This document shows, in pieces, positions 44,873 through 53,255 of a stretch of DNA of 64,000 nt; position 1 is the stretch's first letter, and each line of letters begins with the position of its first letter. Both the position numbers and the translations under genes were made by a program. A model generated the notes under the pieces. It worked only from the letters and a program-made list of their open reading frames with translations, ran no database searches and had not been told where the DNA came from. The stretch spans positions 32,562 through 96,561 of the forward strand of contig PHBD01000021.1 in the NCBI GenBank assembly GCA_002841865.1, given 5' to 3'. The stretch comes from Deltaproteobacteria bacterium HGW-Deltaproteobacteria-19 (lineage in GTDB: Bacteria > Desulfobacterota > Syntrophia > Syntrophales > PHBD01).

Positions 44873-45010
44873 GGGCGTCCTAATGGGAATACGGGCCGCT
44901 TCTGCAGCCCCAGCCGAGGGGTTTCCTCTACCCCGGATTCCGGCCCGGTGCAAGCCCCTTTGTGGGCAACGGAGTTCCTCCCGGTACGGGCATCGCCTTT
45001 TTCAAAGGGA

Positions 45011-45040
45011 TTGACAAGAACCGCCGACTGAACCTATAAA
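45011..45040 (+). promoter_or_regulatory. Sigma-70-like promoter of the nitroreductase gene
   Basis: A consensus TTGACA, an 18-nt spacer and TATAAA (five of six) lie 76 nt upstream of the start codon. Confidence 0.65.
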
Positions 45041-45115
45041 ACACACATCTGCCTGTTTCATCACCGCCATGGCGGGTGTTAACACGGGCAGGGAACCGGC
45101 CCGGCGAAGGATTCC

Positions 45116-45697
45116 ATGAACATTCGAGATTTCCGCAATCCGTCCCACCCTGTGGACCCACTGTTTCTGAACCGCTGGTCCCCCCGGGCTATGTCCGGCG
45201 AGGAGCTTTCGGAAGCGGAACTCATGACTCTTTTCGAGGCCGCCCGCTGGGCGCCGTCGTCCAACAACAACCAGCCGTGGCGGTTTTTCTACGGCCGGCG
45301 GAACACCCCCCGGTGGGACCTTTTTTTCAATCTCCTTACGGAAAGCAACAAGTTATGGACGCATCGGGCAGCCGTCCTGGTCGTTGTCGCCTCGAAGACG
45401 ACCTTCGACAGCGGAAAATTCGCCCGTACCCACAGCTATGACGCCGGCGCCGCCTGGGGACACCTGGCCCTTCAGGGATCCCTCATGGGACTGGTCGTTC
45501 ATGGGATGCAGGGATTCGACTACGACCGGGCCAAGATGGAACTCGCCATGCCCGACTTCTTCCAGGTGGAGGCCATGATCGCCATCGGCCGGCCGGGGAA
45601 AAAAGAAGCTCTGCCGGAGCACCTCCAGGAGAGAGAATTCCCTTCTTCCCGGAAGCCCTTGGCGGACATCATCGTGGAAGGCCTGTGGAAAGCGTAA
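45116..45697 (+). CDS. Nitroreductase family FMN protein
   Basis: This 193-residue protein has LNRWSPRAMSGEELSEAELMTLFEAARWAPSSNNNQPWRF, the FMN-phosphate site of the nitroreductase fold, plus DAGAAWGHLALQGSLMGLVVHGMQGFD and MIAIGRPGKKEALPEHLQERE. It would reduce quinones, flavins, nitro compounds or enones with NAD(P)H. Physiological substrate unknown. A good promoter precedes it, and the hemolysin III gene follows directly. Confidence 0.9.
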   Translation: MNIRDFRNPSHPVDPLFLNRWSPRAMSGEELSEAELMTLFEAARWAPSSNNNQPWRFFYGRRNTPRWDLFFNLLTESNKLWTHRAAVLVVVASKTTFDSGKFARTHSYDAGAAWGHLALQGSLMGLVVHGMQGFDYDRAKMELAMPDFFQVEAMIAIGRPGKKEALPEHLQEREFPSSRKPLADIIVEGLWKA

Positions 45698-45699
45698 CG

Positions 45700-46350
45700 A
45701 TGGAAGACTCCCGAGCAATCAGGTACGAAGAATTTTTCAACAGCCTCACCCACGGAGCGGGCGTCCTCCTGAGCGTCGCCTGCCTGGCCGTCATGGTGAT
45801 TTTCGCCAGCCTCCATGGAAATGCGCGCCATGTCGTGGGCTGTAGTGTCTTCGGAGTCAGCCTGGTCCTTCTGTATACGGCCTCCACCCTTTATCACAGC
45901 GCACACTCTCCCCGCCTGAAACATATCTTCAAGACCATGGACCACGCCTGCATCTATCTTCTGATTGCGGGAACCTACACGCCATTCATGCTGGTGACCC
46001 TTCAGGGGCGGTGGGGATGGTCACTCCTGGGCATCGTCTGGGGAATCGCCCTCCTCGGAATCGTGTTCAAGATTTTCTTTGTTTACCGCTTCCGTACAGC
46101 AGCTACGGTCGCCTATATTCTGATGGGGTGGCTTGCGGTCGTTGCCATCAAGCCCCTCCTGGCCAACCTTTCCGCCGCGGGCCTTGCATGGCTCGTAGCG
46201 GGGGGGCTTTCCTACACGGTCGGTGCCGTCTTTTACCTGATGAAACGTCTGCCCTACTCCCACGCCATCTGGCACATCTTCGTCCTGGGCGGCAGCCTCT
46301 GCCACTTCTTCGCCGTCCTGTTCCACGTCATCCCGGCCGGGAACGGTTGA
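45700..46350 (+). CDS. Hemolysin III / PAQR family membrane protein
   Basis: About 216 residues from ATG 45700, with GGAAAG 7 nt before it. Seven hydrophobic helices are visible, with the PAQR hallmarks NSLTHGAGVLLSV, SSTLYHSxxSPRLKHIFKTMDHACIYLLIAGTYTP (here TASTLYHSAHS) and LPYSHAIWHIFVLGGSLCHFFAV. The His and Asp residues form a zinc site in the family. Bacterial members affect membrane lipid composition or fluidity; hydrolase activity on ceramide-like lipids is known for eukaryotic relatives. Confidence 0.92.
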   Translation: MEDSRAIRYEEFFNSLTHGAGVLLSVACLAVMVIFASLHGNARHVVGCSVFGVSLVLLYTASTLYHSAHSPRLKHIFKTMDHACIYLLIAGTYTPFMLVTLQGRWGWSLLGIVWGIALLGIVFKIFFVYRFRTAATVAYILMGWLAVVAIKPLLANLSAAGLAWLVAGGLSYTVGAVFYLMKRLPYSHAIWHIFVLGGSLCHFFAVLFHVIPAGNG

Positions 46351-46394
46351 TCCCGCCGGTTTTCTCAAATCATTTGAACAGGAAGGATTAAGTC

Positions 46395-48287
46395 ATGATC
46401 AACCTCGACGATCTGGACTGGCAGAAGAAAATGGTTTCCCCGGATGTCGTTCTGACAAAGATCGAACCGGGGATGAGTATTTTCCTTGGAACCGGCGTGT
46501 CGGAGCCCCGGACCATCGTGAAGCGCCTGATGAACTCGAGTCTGCCGAATCTGAACGACCTGGAACTGATCCAACTGGTGAGCATGGGGGATGCCATATC
46601 CTACAGCAGCACGGCCAATGCCCACAAATTCCGGATGAAGACCTTCTTCTCCGGATGGCTGGCCAGCTCCGCCATCACGTCCGGTTCGGTGGACCTGGTT
46701 CCCTGCCGCTACTCCGACATCCCGCGGCTCATCCACAACGGCACGATTCGCATCGATGTGGCCTTCGTACAGATCACCCCTCCCGATGAGAACGGGTATG
46801 TGTGCCTCGGCGTGTCGGCGGACGTCCCAAAGTACGCCCTGGAGCGGGCTTCGCTCGTCGTGGGCGAGATCAATCCCGACGTCCCCTGGACCACCGGCAA
46901 TACCCACGTCCACGTCAGCGAGTTCAATTACCTGGTCCAGTCCGACGAGCCCCTGATCTACTTCCCCCGCTGGCCCGTGGACGAAGCGCTGGACAAGGTT
47001 GCGGCCAACATCGCCTCCGTAATCGAAGACGGGAGCTGCCTGTCCTTCTACTCGGGAACGCTCTTCGAGGCCCTGGGGAAACACCTCACACGAAAGCGAA
47101 ACCTCGGCATCCACTCGACTTTCTTCACGGATCCCCTGATGGAATTGGTGAAATGCGGGGCCGTCACAAATATGAAAAAAGGGTATTTCCGCGGGAAGTC
47201 CCTCACCGTTTACGCCCAGGGAACACCGGAACTGATGAAGTGGCTCCATCGGAATCCCATGGTGGAATTCCAGCCCATTGACGTCGTCTCCGACTACTCG
47301 CGCATGAGTCTCAACGACAAGATGATTGCGATCCTCCCCGCCCGGAAGGTGGATATCACAGGCGGGATCGCACTCCACGTGGGCCGGGGAAACATAACCG
47401 CAACACCGGGTCAGGCCCACGACATCTTCGCCCGCGCGGAGTGGTCCAAGGGGGGAAGGACGATCTTTGCCCTCCCGAGCCGGAACCTCAAGGGCAAGTC
47501 CAACATCGTCCTGTCGGCGGATGAATACCCGAACCAGTTCACGAACCGGGAATCCCTCGATCTGATCATCACGGAGTACGGCATCGCCACCATGACGGGG
47601 CGGACCGTTCGGGAGCGGGCCCAGGCTATCATCGACATCGCCCACCCGGACGACCGGGCCGAACTGGTCCGCCAGGCCAAGGAGTCCCGGATCCTCTACG
47701 CAGACCAGATCTTTCTCTCCGAGGCCGGGTATTTCTACCCCGAAAAGATCACAACGACGCACACATTCAAGGGAGATCTCACGGTCCGCTTCCGGGCCAT
47801 CAAACCCTCCGACGAAGAGGAGATGCGCCGGCTTTTCTACCGGTTCTCCGACATGACCGTTTACTACCGCTATTTCAGCCCAATCAAGGCAATGCCCCAT
47901 ACGAAGATGCAGGAATACGTCAATGTCGACTACCGGCGCGCCATGTCCATCGTCGGCGTGGTCGAGGAGAACGGCATGGAGCGGATCATCGCCGAGGGCC
48001 GGTATGTCCGCCACCGGGACCGTCCACTCTACGCAGACATGGCCTTCGTCGTGGAGGAGCGCTATCAGGGACGGGGGGTCGCTTCTTTCCTCCTGGAGAC
48101 GCTCATCCACGTAGCCCGGGACCAGGGGATCGAGGCCTTCACGGCCGACGTGTTCGCCGACAACAAGGCCATGATGAAGGTCTTCGAGAAGGTCCCCTAC
48201 CCCCTTCGGGCCGTCATGGAATACGGTATCTACAACCTGACGATTCCGCTCACGGACCCGGACGAAGGATCCCGGCCGGAAGATTAA
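46395..48287 (+). CDS. Fusion of a CoA-transferase-like domain and a Pat-like GNAT acetyltransferase
   Basis: This 630-residue protein has two domains. Residues 1-440 align with acetyl-CoA hydrolase/4-hydroxybutyrate CoA-transferases (PDENGYVCLGVSADV, FPRWPVDEALDKVAANIAS, LIITEYGIATMTGRTVRERAQAIIDIAHPDDRAEL). At the usual catalytic Glu (HTEM or HSEM) it reads GIHSTFF, with Thr242. The GxGxxP loop is also lost. Residues 463-620 are GNAT, with acetyl-CoA loop QGRGVA at 558-563. Blocks VYYRYFSPI and VDYRRAMSIVGVV closely resemble the lysine acetyltransferase Pat. The likely role is a protein acetyltransferase regulated by CoA esters through a degenerate sensor domain. Whether the first domain keeps any activity is unknown. 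AGGAAGGA precedes the ATG. Confidence 0.9.
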   Translation: MINLDDLDWQKKMVSPDVVLTKIEPGMSIFLGTGVSEPRTIVKRLMNSSLPNLNDLELIQLVSMGDAISYSSTANAHKFRMKTFFSGWLASSAITSGSVDLVPCRYSDIPRLIHNGTIRIDVAFVQITPPDENGYVCLGVSADVPKYALERASLVVGEINPDVPWTTGNTHVHVSEFNYLVQSDEPLIYFPRWPVDEALDKVAANIASVIEDGSCLSFYSGTLFEALGKHLTRKRNLGIHSTFFTDPLMELVKCGAVTNMKKGYFRGKSLTVYAQGTPELMKWLHRNPMVEFQPIDVVSDYSRMSLNDKMIAILPARKVDITGGIALHVGRGNITATPGQAHDIFARAEWSKGGRTIFALPSRNLKGKSNIVLSADEYPNQFTNRESLDLIITEYGIATMTGRTVRERAQAIIDIAHPDDRAELVRQAKESRILYADQIFLSEAGYFYPEKITTTHTFKGDLTVRFRAIKPSDEEEMRRLFYRFSDMTVYYRYFSPIKAMPHTKMQEYVNVDYRRAMSIVGVVEENGMERIIAEGRYVRHRDRPLYADMAFVVEERYQGRGVASFLLETLIHVARDQGIEAFTADVFADNKAMMKVFEKVPYPLRAVMEYGIYNLTIPLTDPDEGSRPED

Positions 48288-48379
48288 AAATATGTAAGAT
48301 TAAAAACCTTGAAGCCGCGGATGCACCATGTTAGAAACCGCGTCAATGCTTCGAATCGGGACCTGTGGAAAGGAAAACC

Positions 48380-50140
48380 ATGATGAAACGTTTTGGGGTT
48401 GTGTTGATCGCAGCGGCTCTGGTCGTAGCAGCCGGCCTGGTCTGGGCCAAGGACACCAAGACCGTGGCGGTTCTGCCGTTCTCCGTCTCCAGTGCTGAAA
48501 ACATCGACTACGTCCAGCAGGGTATCTGGAACATGCTGTCCAGCCGCCTCTCCAGTTCCGGCAAGATCGACGTCCCGGGCAAAGACAAGGTGATGGGCGT
48601 CCTCCGCGACAAGGCCGGCAAGGAACTGCCCATGGCGGAGCTTCAGGCCGTGGGGAAGACTCTCCAGGCTGACTACGTCGTCGCCGGCAGCGTCACCAAG
48701 ATCGGCGGCAACCTGAGCATCGACGCCAAACTGGTAGACATTGCGACCAGCAAGGCCGCCGTGGGCGTCTTTACTTCGTCCAAGGGAATGGATGAGGTCA
48801 TTCCGAAAATCACGGAATTCGCGCAGAAAATCGAGACCCATGTGCTGGGCGGCGTCGTGCCGGATGTCACTCCCCTGACACCTCTGCCGCCGCCGACGGC
48901 GGTGAAGCCATCCGGTACGAGCATGAGGGAATCGGAAATCATTGCCGGTATGAAGAAGGGCCGGGCCGGGACATTCACCGGCGCCATCAATCCCGACTTC
49001 ATCAATGCCATGCAGCCGGTGGACCGCAAGGGTTTCTGGATGAGCGAGCGGTTCCCGATCGAGTTCAGGGGAATGGACATCGGAGACGTGAACGGCGACG
49101 GCCTGAAAGAAATCGTGGCCATCACGCGCAACGAGATCCGGATCTTCCAGAAAAAGGGACGAGCATTCAAGATGCTGCAGAAGATCTCGGGCAGATCGTA
49201 CGATAATTTCATCGCTGTGGATATAGGCGACGTCAACAGGAACGGGGTACATGAAATCTTTGTAACCAATGTCGTCGGTAACGTCGTGAGATCTTCCGTT
49301 TACGAGTGGCAGGCCGGAAAGTTCGTGCCGATTGCCAATGATCTCCCGTGGTTCATTCGGATTATCCATCGTCACACACCCGACACGATCCAGATACTCG
49401 GCCAGCGGTTCCGCGAACATGGCACATCTGTCGATGGTCAGGAATACACCCCGTTCGACACCCCGATCTATGAAATCGTCTGGGACGGATCCGCATACAA
49501 GGAAGGAGCCAAACAGCGTATACCGTACGGTCTCTCTGTTTATGGACTCACAATCGATGATATGGGAATAGGAAAGGGAGCGAAGATCATTGCCCTTAAC
49601 CAGGACGATTACCTTTGCATTTACGATGAAACGGACAAACCCCTCCAGAAGCTGCAGGTCTTCGGGGGCGCCAAGGAACTGCTTTACAAGAGCGATGATC
49701 CCTTCGGTGGAAGCAACACCTACCTCGAAGCACCGAAAGATTTAAACCTCGAAACCCACATGGCCAAGACCTGGATTAACCAACGCATTCTGACCACTGA
49801 CCTCAACAAGGACGGAAGGCGAGAAATCCTGCTGGTCAAGAATATGTCTACATCCGGGCGTGTCTTGCGGAACATCAAGCTATTTACCTCCAGTGAGGTC
49901 TACAACCTGGAGTGGGATGGTCTTGGCATGGTGGAAAACTGGAAAACGAGGAAAATCAATGGATACGTTGCGGATTATCAGTTCAAGGACGTAGATAACG
50001 ATGGGGAAAATGAGATCGTCATGGCTCTTGTGCTCTCCACCGGTGCTTCCTTCGGCGACACCAGCGTCCTCGTGGCATATAAAATGACCCCCGTGGCCTC
50101 CCAGATACCCCAGGCGGAGCCCATTGAGGGCCAGAAATAG
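48380..50140 (+). CDS. Exported protein: TolB-N/FlgO-like domain plus FG-GAP (VCBS) repeats
   Basis: About 586 residues from ATG 48380, with AAGGAAAA upstream. The signal peptide is FGVVLIAAALVVAAGLVWA. Residues 30-160 (TKTVAVLPFSVSSAENIDYVQQGIWNMLSSRLSS, ADYVVAGSVTKIGGNLSIDAKLVD) look like the domain found in FlgO/CsgG-like and TolB N-terminal proteins. A Pro-rich linker follows. From about 220 there are calcium-binding FG-GAP/VCBS-like repeats (DIGDVNGDGLKEIVAI, DIGDVNRNGVHEIFVT, DLNKDGRREILLV, DVDNDGENEIVMA), arranged as in integrin-like beta-propellers. It is probably a periplasmic or outer-membrane-associated scaffold. Ligand unknown. Confidence 0.82.
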   Translation: MMKRFGVVLIAAALVVAAGLVWAKDTKTVAVLPFSVSSAENIDYVQQGIWNMLSSRLSSSGKIDVPGKDKVMGVLRDKAGKELPMAELQAVGKTLQADYVVAGSVTKIGGNLSIDAKLVDIATSKAAVGVFTSSKGMDEVIPKITEFAQKIETHVLGGVVPDVTPLTPLPPPTAVKPSGTSMRESEIIAGMKKGRAGTFTGAINPDFINAMQPVDRKGFWMSERFPIEFRGMDIGDVNGDGLKEIVAITRNEIRIFQKKGRAFKMLQKISGRSYDNFIAVDIGDVNRNGVHEIFVTNVVGNVVRSSVYEWQAGKFVPIANDLPWFIRIIHRHTPDTIQILGQRFREHGTSVDGQEYTPFDTPIYEIVWDGSAYKEGAKQRIPYGLSVYGLTIDDMGIGKGAKIIALNQDDYLCIYDETDKPLQKLQVFGGAKELLYKSDDPFGGSNTYLEAPKDLNLETHMAKTWINQRILTTDLNKDGRREILLVKNMSTSGRVLRNIKLFTSSEVYNLEWDGLGMVENWKTRKINGYVADYQFKDVDNDGENEIVMALVLSTGASFGDTSVLVAYKMTPVASQIPQAEPIEGQK

Positions 50141-50156
50141 AAGACCTCGATAGGAG

Positions 50157-50183
50157 TTGACAAGATCGTATTTCTGTTATAAT
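50157..50183 (+). promoter_or_regulatory. Promoter of the tRNA gene
   Basis: A perfect TTGACA (50157-50162) and perfect TATAAT (50178-50183) are separated by only 15 nt. The tRNA starts 28 nt further on. Confidence 0.75.
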
Positions 50184-50210
50184 GCGGTCGCCTGCTTTGA
50201 AAAAGCTAAT

Positions 50211-50287
50211 GGCGGTGTAGCTCAGTTGGTCAGAGCATACGGCTCATATCCGTAGTGTCCGTGGTTCAAATCCACGCACCGCTACCA
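50211..50287 (+). tRNA. tRNA-Met (CAU anticodon), elongator type
   Basis: This 77-nt cloverleaf has acceptor GGCGGTG/CACCGCT (G1-U72 wobble), D-arm GCTC/GAGC, anticodon stem TACGG/CCGTA with CAT at 50245-50247, T-arm CGTGG/CCACG with TTCAAAT loop, discriminator A and an encoded CCA. The sequence resembles elongator methionine tRNA. tRNA-Ile with a lysidine-modified CAU cannot be excluded by eye. It is flanked by a strong promoter and a terminator, so it is a single-gene unit. Confidence 0.95.
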
Positions 50288-50294
50288 TGAATAC

Positions 50295-50330
50295 AAGGAC
50301 TTGGAGATTTCTCCAGGTCCTTTTCTTTTT
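50295..50330 (+). terminator. Terminator of the tRNA transcript
   Basis: AAGGACtTGGAG and CTCCAgGTCCTT form a long stem with a 4-nt loop, followed by TTTTCTTTTT. Confidence 0.88.
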
Positions 50331-50871
50331 CCGTGCGCTTTTATCCTCCGAATTGTCATCCTGGACACTCACGACAAGCCGATTTTTCCCGATGTCGCAT
50401 CGTCTTCCAAGTTTCCCACGGATATCCGATGACCCGCTCCGGCACATATCGTATACGGCTCATTCCACGTTTCCTCTCTCACTCATCTTCATGCCGCTGT
50501 CTCGGCGCAAAGAACCTGATTGAACCAGGGACAACGTCATCGTTAAATCCATTCTTACATGTTCGCCGACCTTCGCTTTGTTGTCCTCACAAGTCACATT
50601 TTTCAGTCGTTGTTGTCTGTAAGATGCCGCAGAAACAATCTTTTTCTGTCTTTCAATTCCTCTTGGAAGATTTATTCCCGGCGCCATTCGAAGGTTGCTT
50701 TTTCGAATTTGATATGCTAGGGCACGGTACCCCCAAACAAGTTGATGCTATAGAGGAACGGGAGAAATGGAACTTCCAGCGCAGTTGCTGGAAGATTTCG
50801 TCTTCTGTAAACTGACGGCGAGGCCTGAAGGGGGGAGGAGTGTAACTACTATCATAAGGAGGAAGGTGTTC
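50331..50871. other. Intergenic region downstream of the tRNA
   Basis: This 541-nt gap has no supported gene. It must contain the promoter of the CoA-transferase gene at 50872. An 11-nt copy of the tRNA anticodon-arm sequence, ATACGGCTCAT, recurs at 50453-50463. No integrase or repeat boundary was found around it. GATATGCTAGGG near 50711 resembles a -10 region without a matching -35. Confidence 0.4.
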
Positions 50872-52224
50872 ATGTCTTACGCAGAGGAGTATCAGAAGAA
50901 GTTGGTTAGCCCGGAAGAAGCTGTAAAAGTGGTGAAGAGCGGGGACTGGATTGACTATGGATTCGGCCATACCAAGCCGATTGCCTTAGACAAGGCCCTT
51001 GCCGCCCGCAAGGATGAGCTCAAAGACATCAATATACGACACACTTTGAGCCTGACCCCCCAAGCCTGCGTCGAGGCAGACCCCGAAGGAGAAGTCTTTA
51101 CCTATCAGGATTGGCATTTCTCCGGCTACTCGCGCAAACTCCACGATAAGGGCCGGTGCTATTATCATCCCATGATTTTCCGTAATCAGCCCCTTTTCTA
51201 CAAGAAGAGCATCAAGTCAGTCGACGTTGCCATGATCCGCGTGACCAAAATGAACAAGGACGGATATTTCAACACGCACATGGGCAACGCGGCAGTGCGT
51301 GCGGCAATGGATGTCGCCAAGAAGATCGTCGTCGAAGTGAACCCGCTGCTCCCCTGGGCTATGGGCGGACGAGACGAGGTCGTGCACGTCTCCGAGGTCG
51401 ACTACATCGTCGAGCACGAGTCCAAGGTCGAGGCGATTCCTCCGGCTGCCCCCACCGAGATCGACGTGAAGATTGCCAGCCACATCGTTCCCATGATTCC
51501 CAACGGCGCCTGCATTCAGCTCGGCATCGGCGGTCTGCCCAATTATATCGGGACGAAATTGGCTGAATCGGACATCAAGGATCTGGGTTGCCACACCGAG
51601 ATGCTGGTCGATGCCTATTATCACATGTATCAAGCCGGAAAACTCACCAACAAGAAGAAAGGCGTGGACAAGAAGAAAAGTGCCTACGCGTTTGCCGCCG
51701 GCAGCCAGTTCCTTTATGACTGGATTGACCTGAATCCGTCGCTGGCATCCTATCCCGTTTCCTACACCAACGCTCCCCATGTCATGTGCCAGCATGACAA
51801 CCTGGTTTCCATCAATGCCTGCGTGGAAATCGACCTCTTCGGACAGGTGTCATCCGAATCGTCGGGACCGAGGCACATCAGCGGCACAGGCGGACAGCTC
51901 GATTTCGCCACCGGCGCCTACATGTCCGATGGCGGCATGTCCTTCATCTGCTGCAACGCCGCCTACAAGGATAAGAAAACGGGCGAAATCAAATCCCGGA
52001 TCGTACCCACCCTGCCTCCCGGCTCGATCGTAACGGTTCCGCGCACACAGGCCCACATGATTGTCACCGAATACGGTGTCGCCGACCTGGCCGGAAAATC
52101 AACCTGGCAGCGTGCTGAGGCCCTGATCAATATCGCCCACCCGGACCTCCGGGATGGGCTGGTCAAGGAAGCGGAAAAGATGAACATCTGGAGGAAAAAC
52201 GGAAACGGAAACGGAAAGGGTTAA
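50872..52224 (+). CDS. Acetyl-CoA hydrolase/transferase family CoA-transferase
   Basis: 450 residues from ATG 50872, with AAGGAGG 9 nt upstream. It keeps the catalytic elements of the family: GIGGLPN (GxGxxP loop, about 218-224), Glu243 in GCHTEMLVDA as the likely CoA-carrying glutamate, SINACVEIDLFGQV, HISGTGGQLDF and YGVADLAGKS. It probably exchanges CoA between an acyl-CoA such as butyryl-CoA and acetate, as in butyryl-CoA:acetate or 4-hydroxybutyrate CoA-transferases. The tail NGNGNGKG is low complexity. This is the second of three paralogues in the window. Confidence 0.92.
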   Translation: MSYAEEYQKKLVSPEEAVKVVKSGDWIDYGFGHTKPIALDKALAARKDELKDINIRHTLSLTPQACVEADPEGEVFTYQDWHFSGYSRKLHDKGRCYYHPMIFRNQPLFYKKSIKSVDVAMIRVTKMNKDGYFNTHMGNAAVRAAMDVAKKIVVEVNPLLPWAMGGRDEVVHVSEVDYIVEHESKVEAIPPAAPTEIDVKIASHIVPMIPNGACIQLGIGGLPNYIGTKLAESDIKDLGCHTEMLVDAYYHMYQAGKLTNKKKGVDKKKSAYAFAAGSQFLYDWIDLNPSLASYPVSYTNAPHVMCQHDNLVSINACVEIDLFGQVSSESSGPRHISGTGGQLDFATGAYMSDGGMSFICCNAAYKDKKTGEIKSRIVPTLPPGSIVTVPRTQAHMIVTEYGVADLAGKSTWQRAEALINIAHPDLRDGLVKEAEKMNIWRKNGNGNGKG

Positions 52225-52253
52225 TAGACTCTTCTCCGATACCGATGAACAAG

Positions 52254-52276
52254 AAGCCCGGCCCTCGGCCGGGCTT
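52254..52276 (+). terminator. Terminator after CoA-transferase
   Basis: AAGCCCGGCC and GGCCGGGCTT form a perfect 10-bp stem with a CTC loop; CCTGTTTT follows. Confidence 0.8.
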
Positions 52277-52323
52277 CCTGTTTTCGTGGACGCCCCCGCC
52301 GGCAAGGTGTTATGGTGCCCTCT

Positions 52324-53190
52324 ATGGAAACCCCGGCAATACGATTTTCCCCCCATCCTTTCCCGGACCTGACGGCTCGCATCACAGAAACTCTGGGCGT
52401 AACGCCGATCGACTATCCCGAGCGCTATGCCGCCATTCGGGCCGGCCGAAAAGAGGGCGCCCAGGCCGCGGGGGTCCTGCTCCTGATCCGGATGGAGGGG
52501 CATACTCCCTTCCTACAGCTGATCAAGCGCTCCGCTATGGTGGCCCAGCCAGGTGACCTGAGCTGTCCGGGGGGCATGCTCCACGGGGCTACCGACGTTG
52601 CATTCCGCTCGCTTCTCTGTTCCGGCGCCATGCCCGTCATTCAGGGGCGCCCAAGGGAACTGTCCCGTCTCCGCGGCCCCTTGGAGTATCGGCTGATCTG
52701 CCTGTTTCTGGCAAACGCCCTCCGGGAGACCTGGGAGGAACTCGGCCTGAATCCGATGCGGATCCGCTTTCTCGGCCCTCTGCCCACCTATTCGCTCATC
52801 CTGTTTCGCCGGACAATTTTTCCGCTGATGGGCATGGTGAGTGCACCCTGGACGTTCCGGCCCAACCGGGAGGTCGCCCGGGTGGTCGAAATCCCCCTGG
52901 CCTCGTTCTTTGCAGAGGAGAGTTACGGGCGCTACATTGTGACCTATACGGAGGTCTCGGGCTCAAAAGAGGAGGTCTGCCAGGATTTCCCGTGCATGAT
53001 CCACCGTGAACCCGACGGAACCGAGGAAATCCTCTGGGGGGCCACCTTTTACATCATCATGAGGATGCTGAAGATCGTCTTCGATTTCGATCTTCCGGAC
53101 TGGCGGAAGGGACGTCCCATTGAACGCAGCCTAAGGGCGGATTACCTGACGGGACAACGCATGGCGGGAAGGATTCCCCCGGCCGACTGA
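52324..53190 (+). CDS. NUDIX hydrolase with interrupted Nudix box
   Basis: About 288 residues from ATG 52324; ATG 52312 is also in frame. The N-terminal part of the fold includes AGVLLLIRMEGHTPFLQLIKRS and PGDLSCPGGML. The Nudix box then has about 35 extra residues between the PGG loop and the catalytic RETWEELGL helix. QPGDLSCPGG resembles the CoA/acetyl-CoA pyrophosphatase (NudL) subgroup, which would fit the CoA-centred neighbourhood. The C-terminal part WGATFYIIMRMLKIVFDF is helical. Substrate unproven. Confidence 0.82.
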   Translation: METPAIRFSPHPFPDLTARITETLGVTPIDYPERYAAIRAGRKEGAQAAGVLLLIRMEGHTPFLQLIKRSAMVAQPGDLSCPGGMLHGATDVAFRSLLCSGAMPVIQGRPRELSRLRGPLEYRLICLFLANALRETWEELGLNPMRIRFLGPLPTYSLILFRRTIFPLMGMVSAPWTFRPNREVARVVEIPLASFFAEESYGRYIVTYTEVSGSKEEVCQDFPCMIHREPDGTEEILWGATFYIIMRMLKIVFDFDLPDWRKGRPIERSLRADYLTGQRMAGRIPPAD

Positions 53191-53255
53191 TCCCCGGACA
53201 ATGCCTTCACGCGCTGAAGGGGACATGACCCCGGACTCTTGAAAGCAGCCAAGAT

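Noticed and set aside
46365..48110. 581-codon leftward frame opposite the CoA-transferase/GNAT fusion
   Set aside because: It is an antisense shadow. The + strand frame shows strong family motifs over its whole length.
50244..50447. Leftward 67-codon frame ending in a VRGFEPRTLRI-like sequence
   Set aside because: It is the antisense reading of the tRNA gene, a well-known source of false proteins.
50700..50730. Sigma-54-like GGCACGGTACC sequence
   Set aside because: It matches only the -24 half; the -12 half reads CCCC instead of TTGC.
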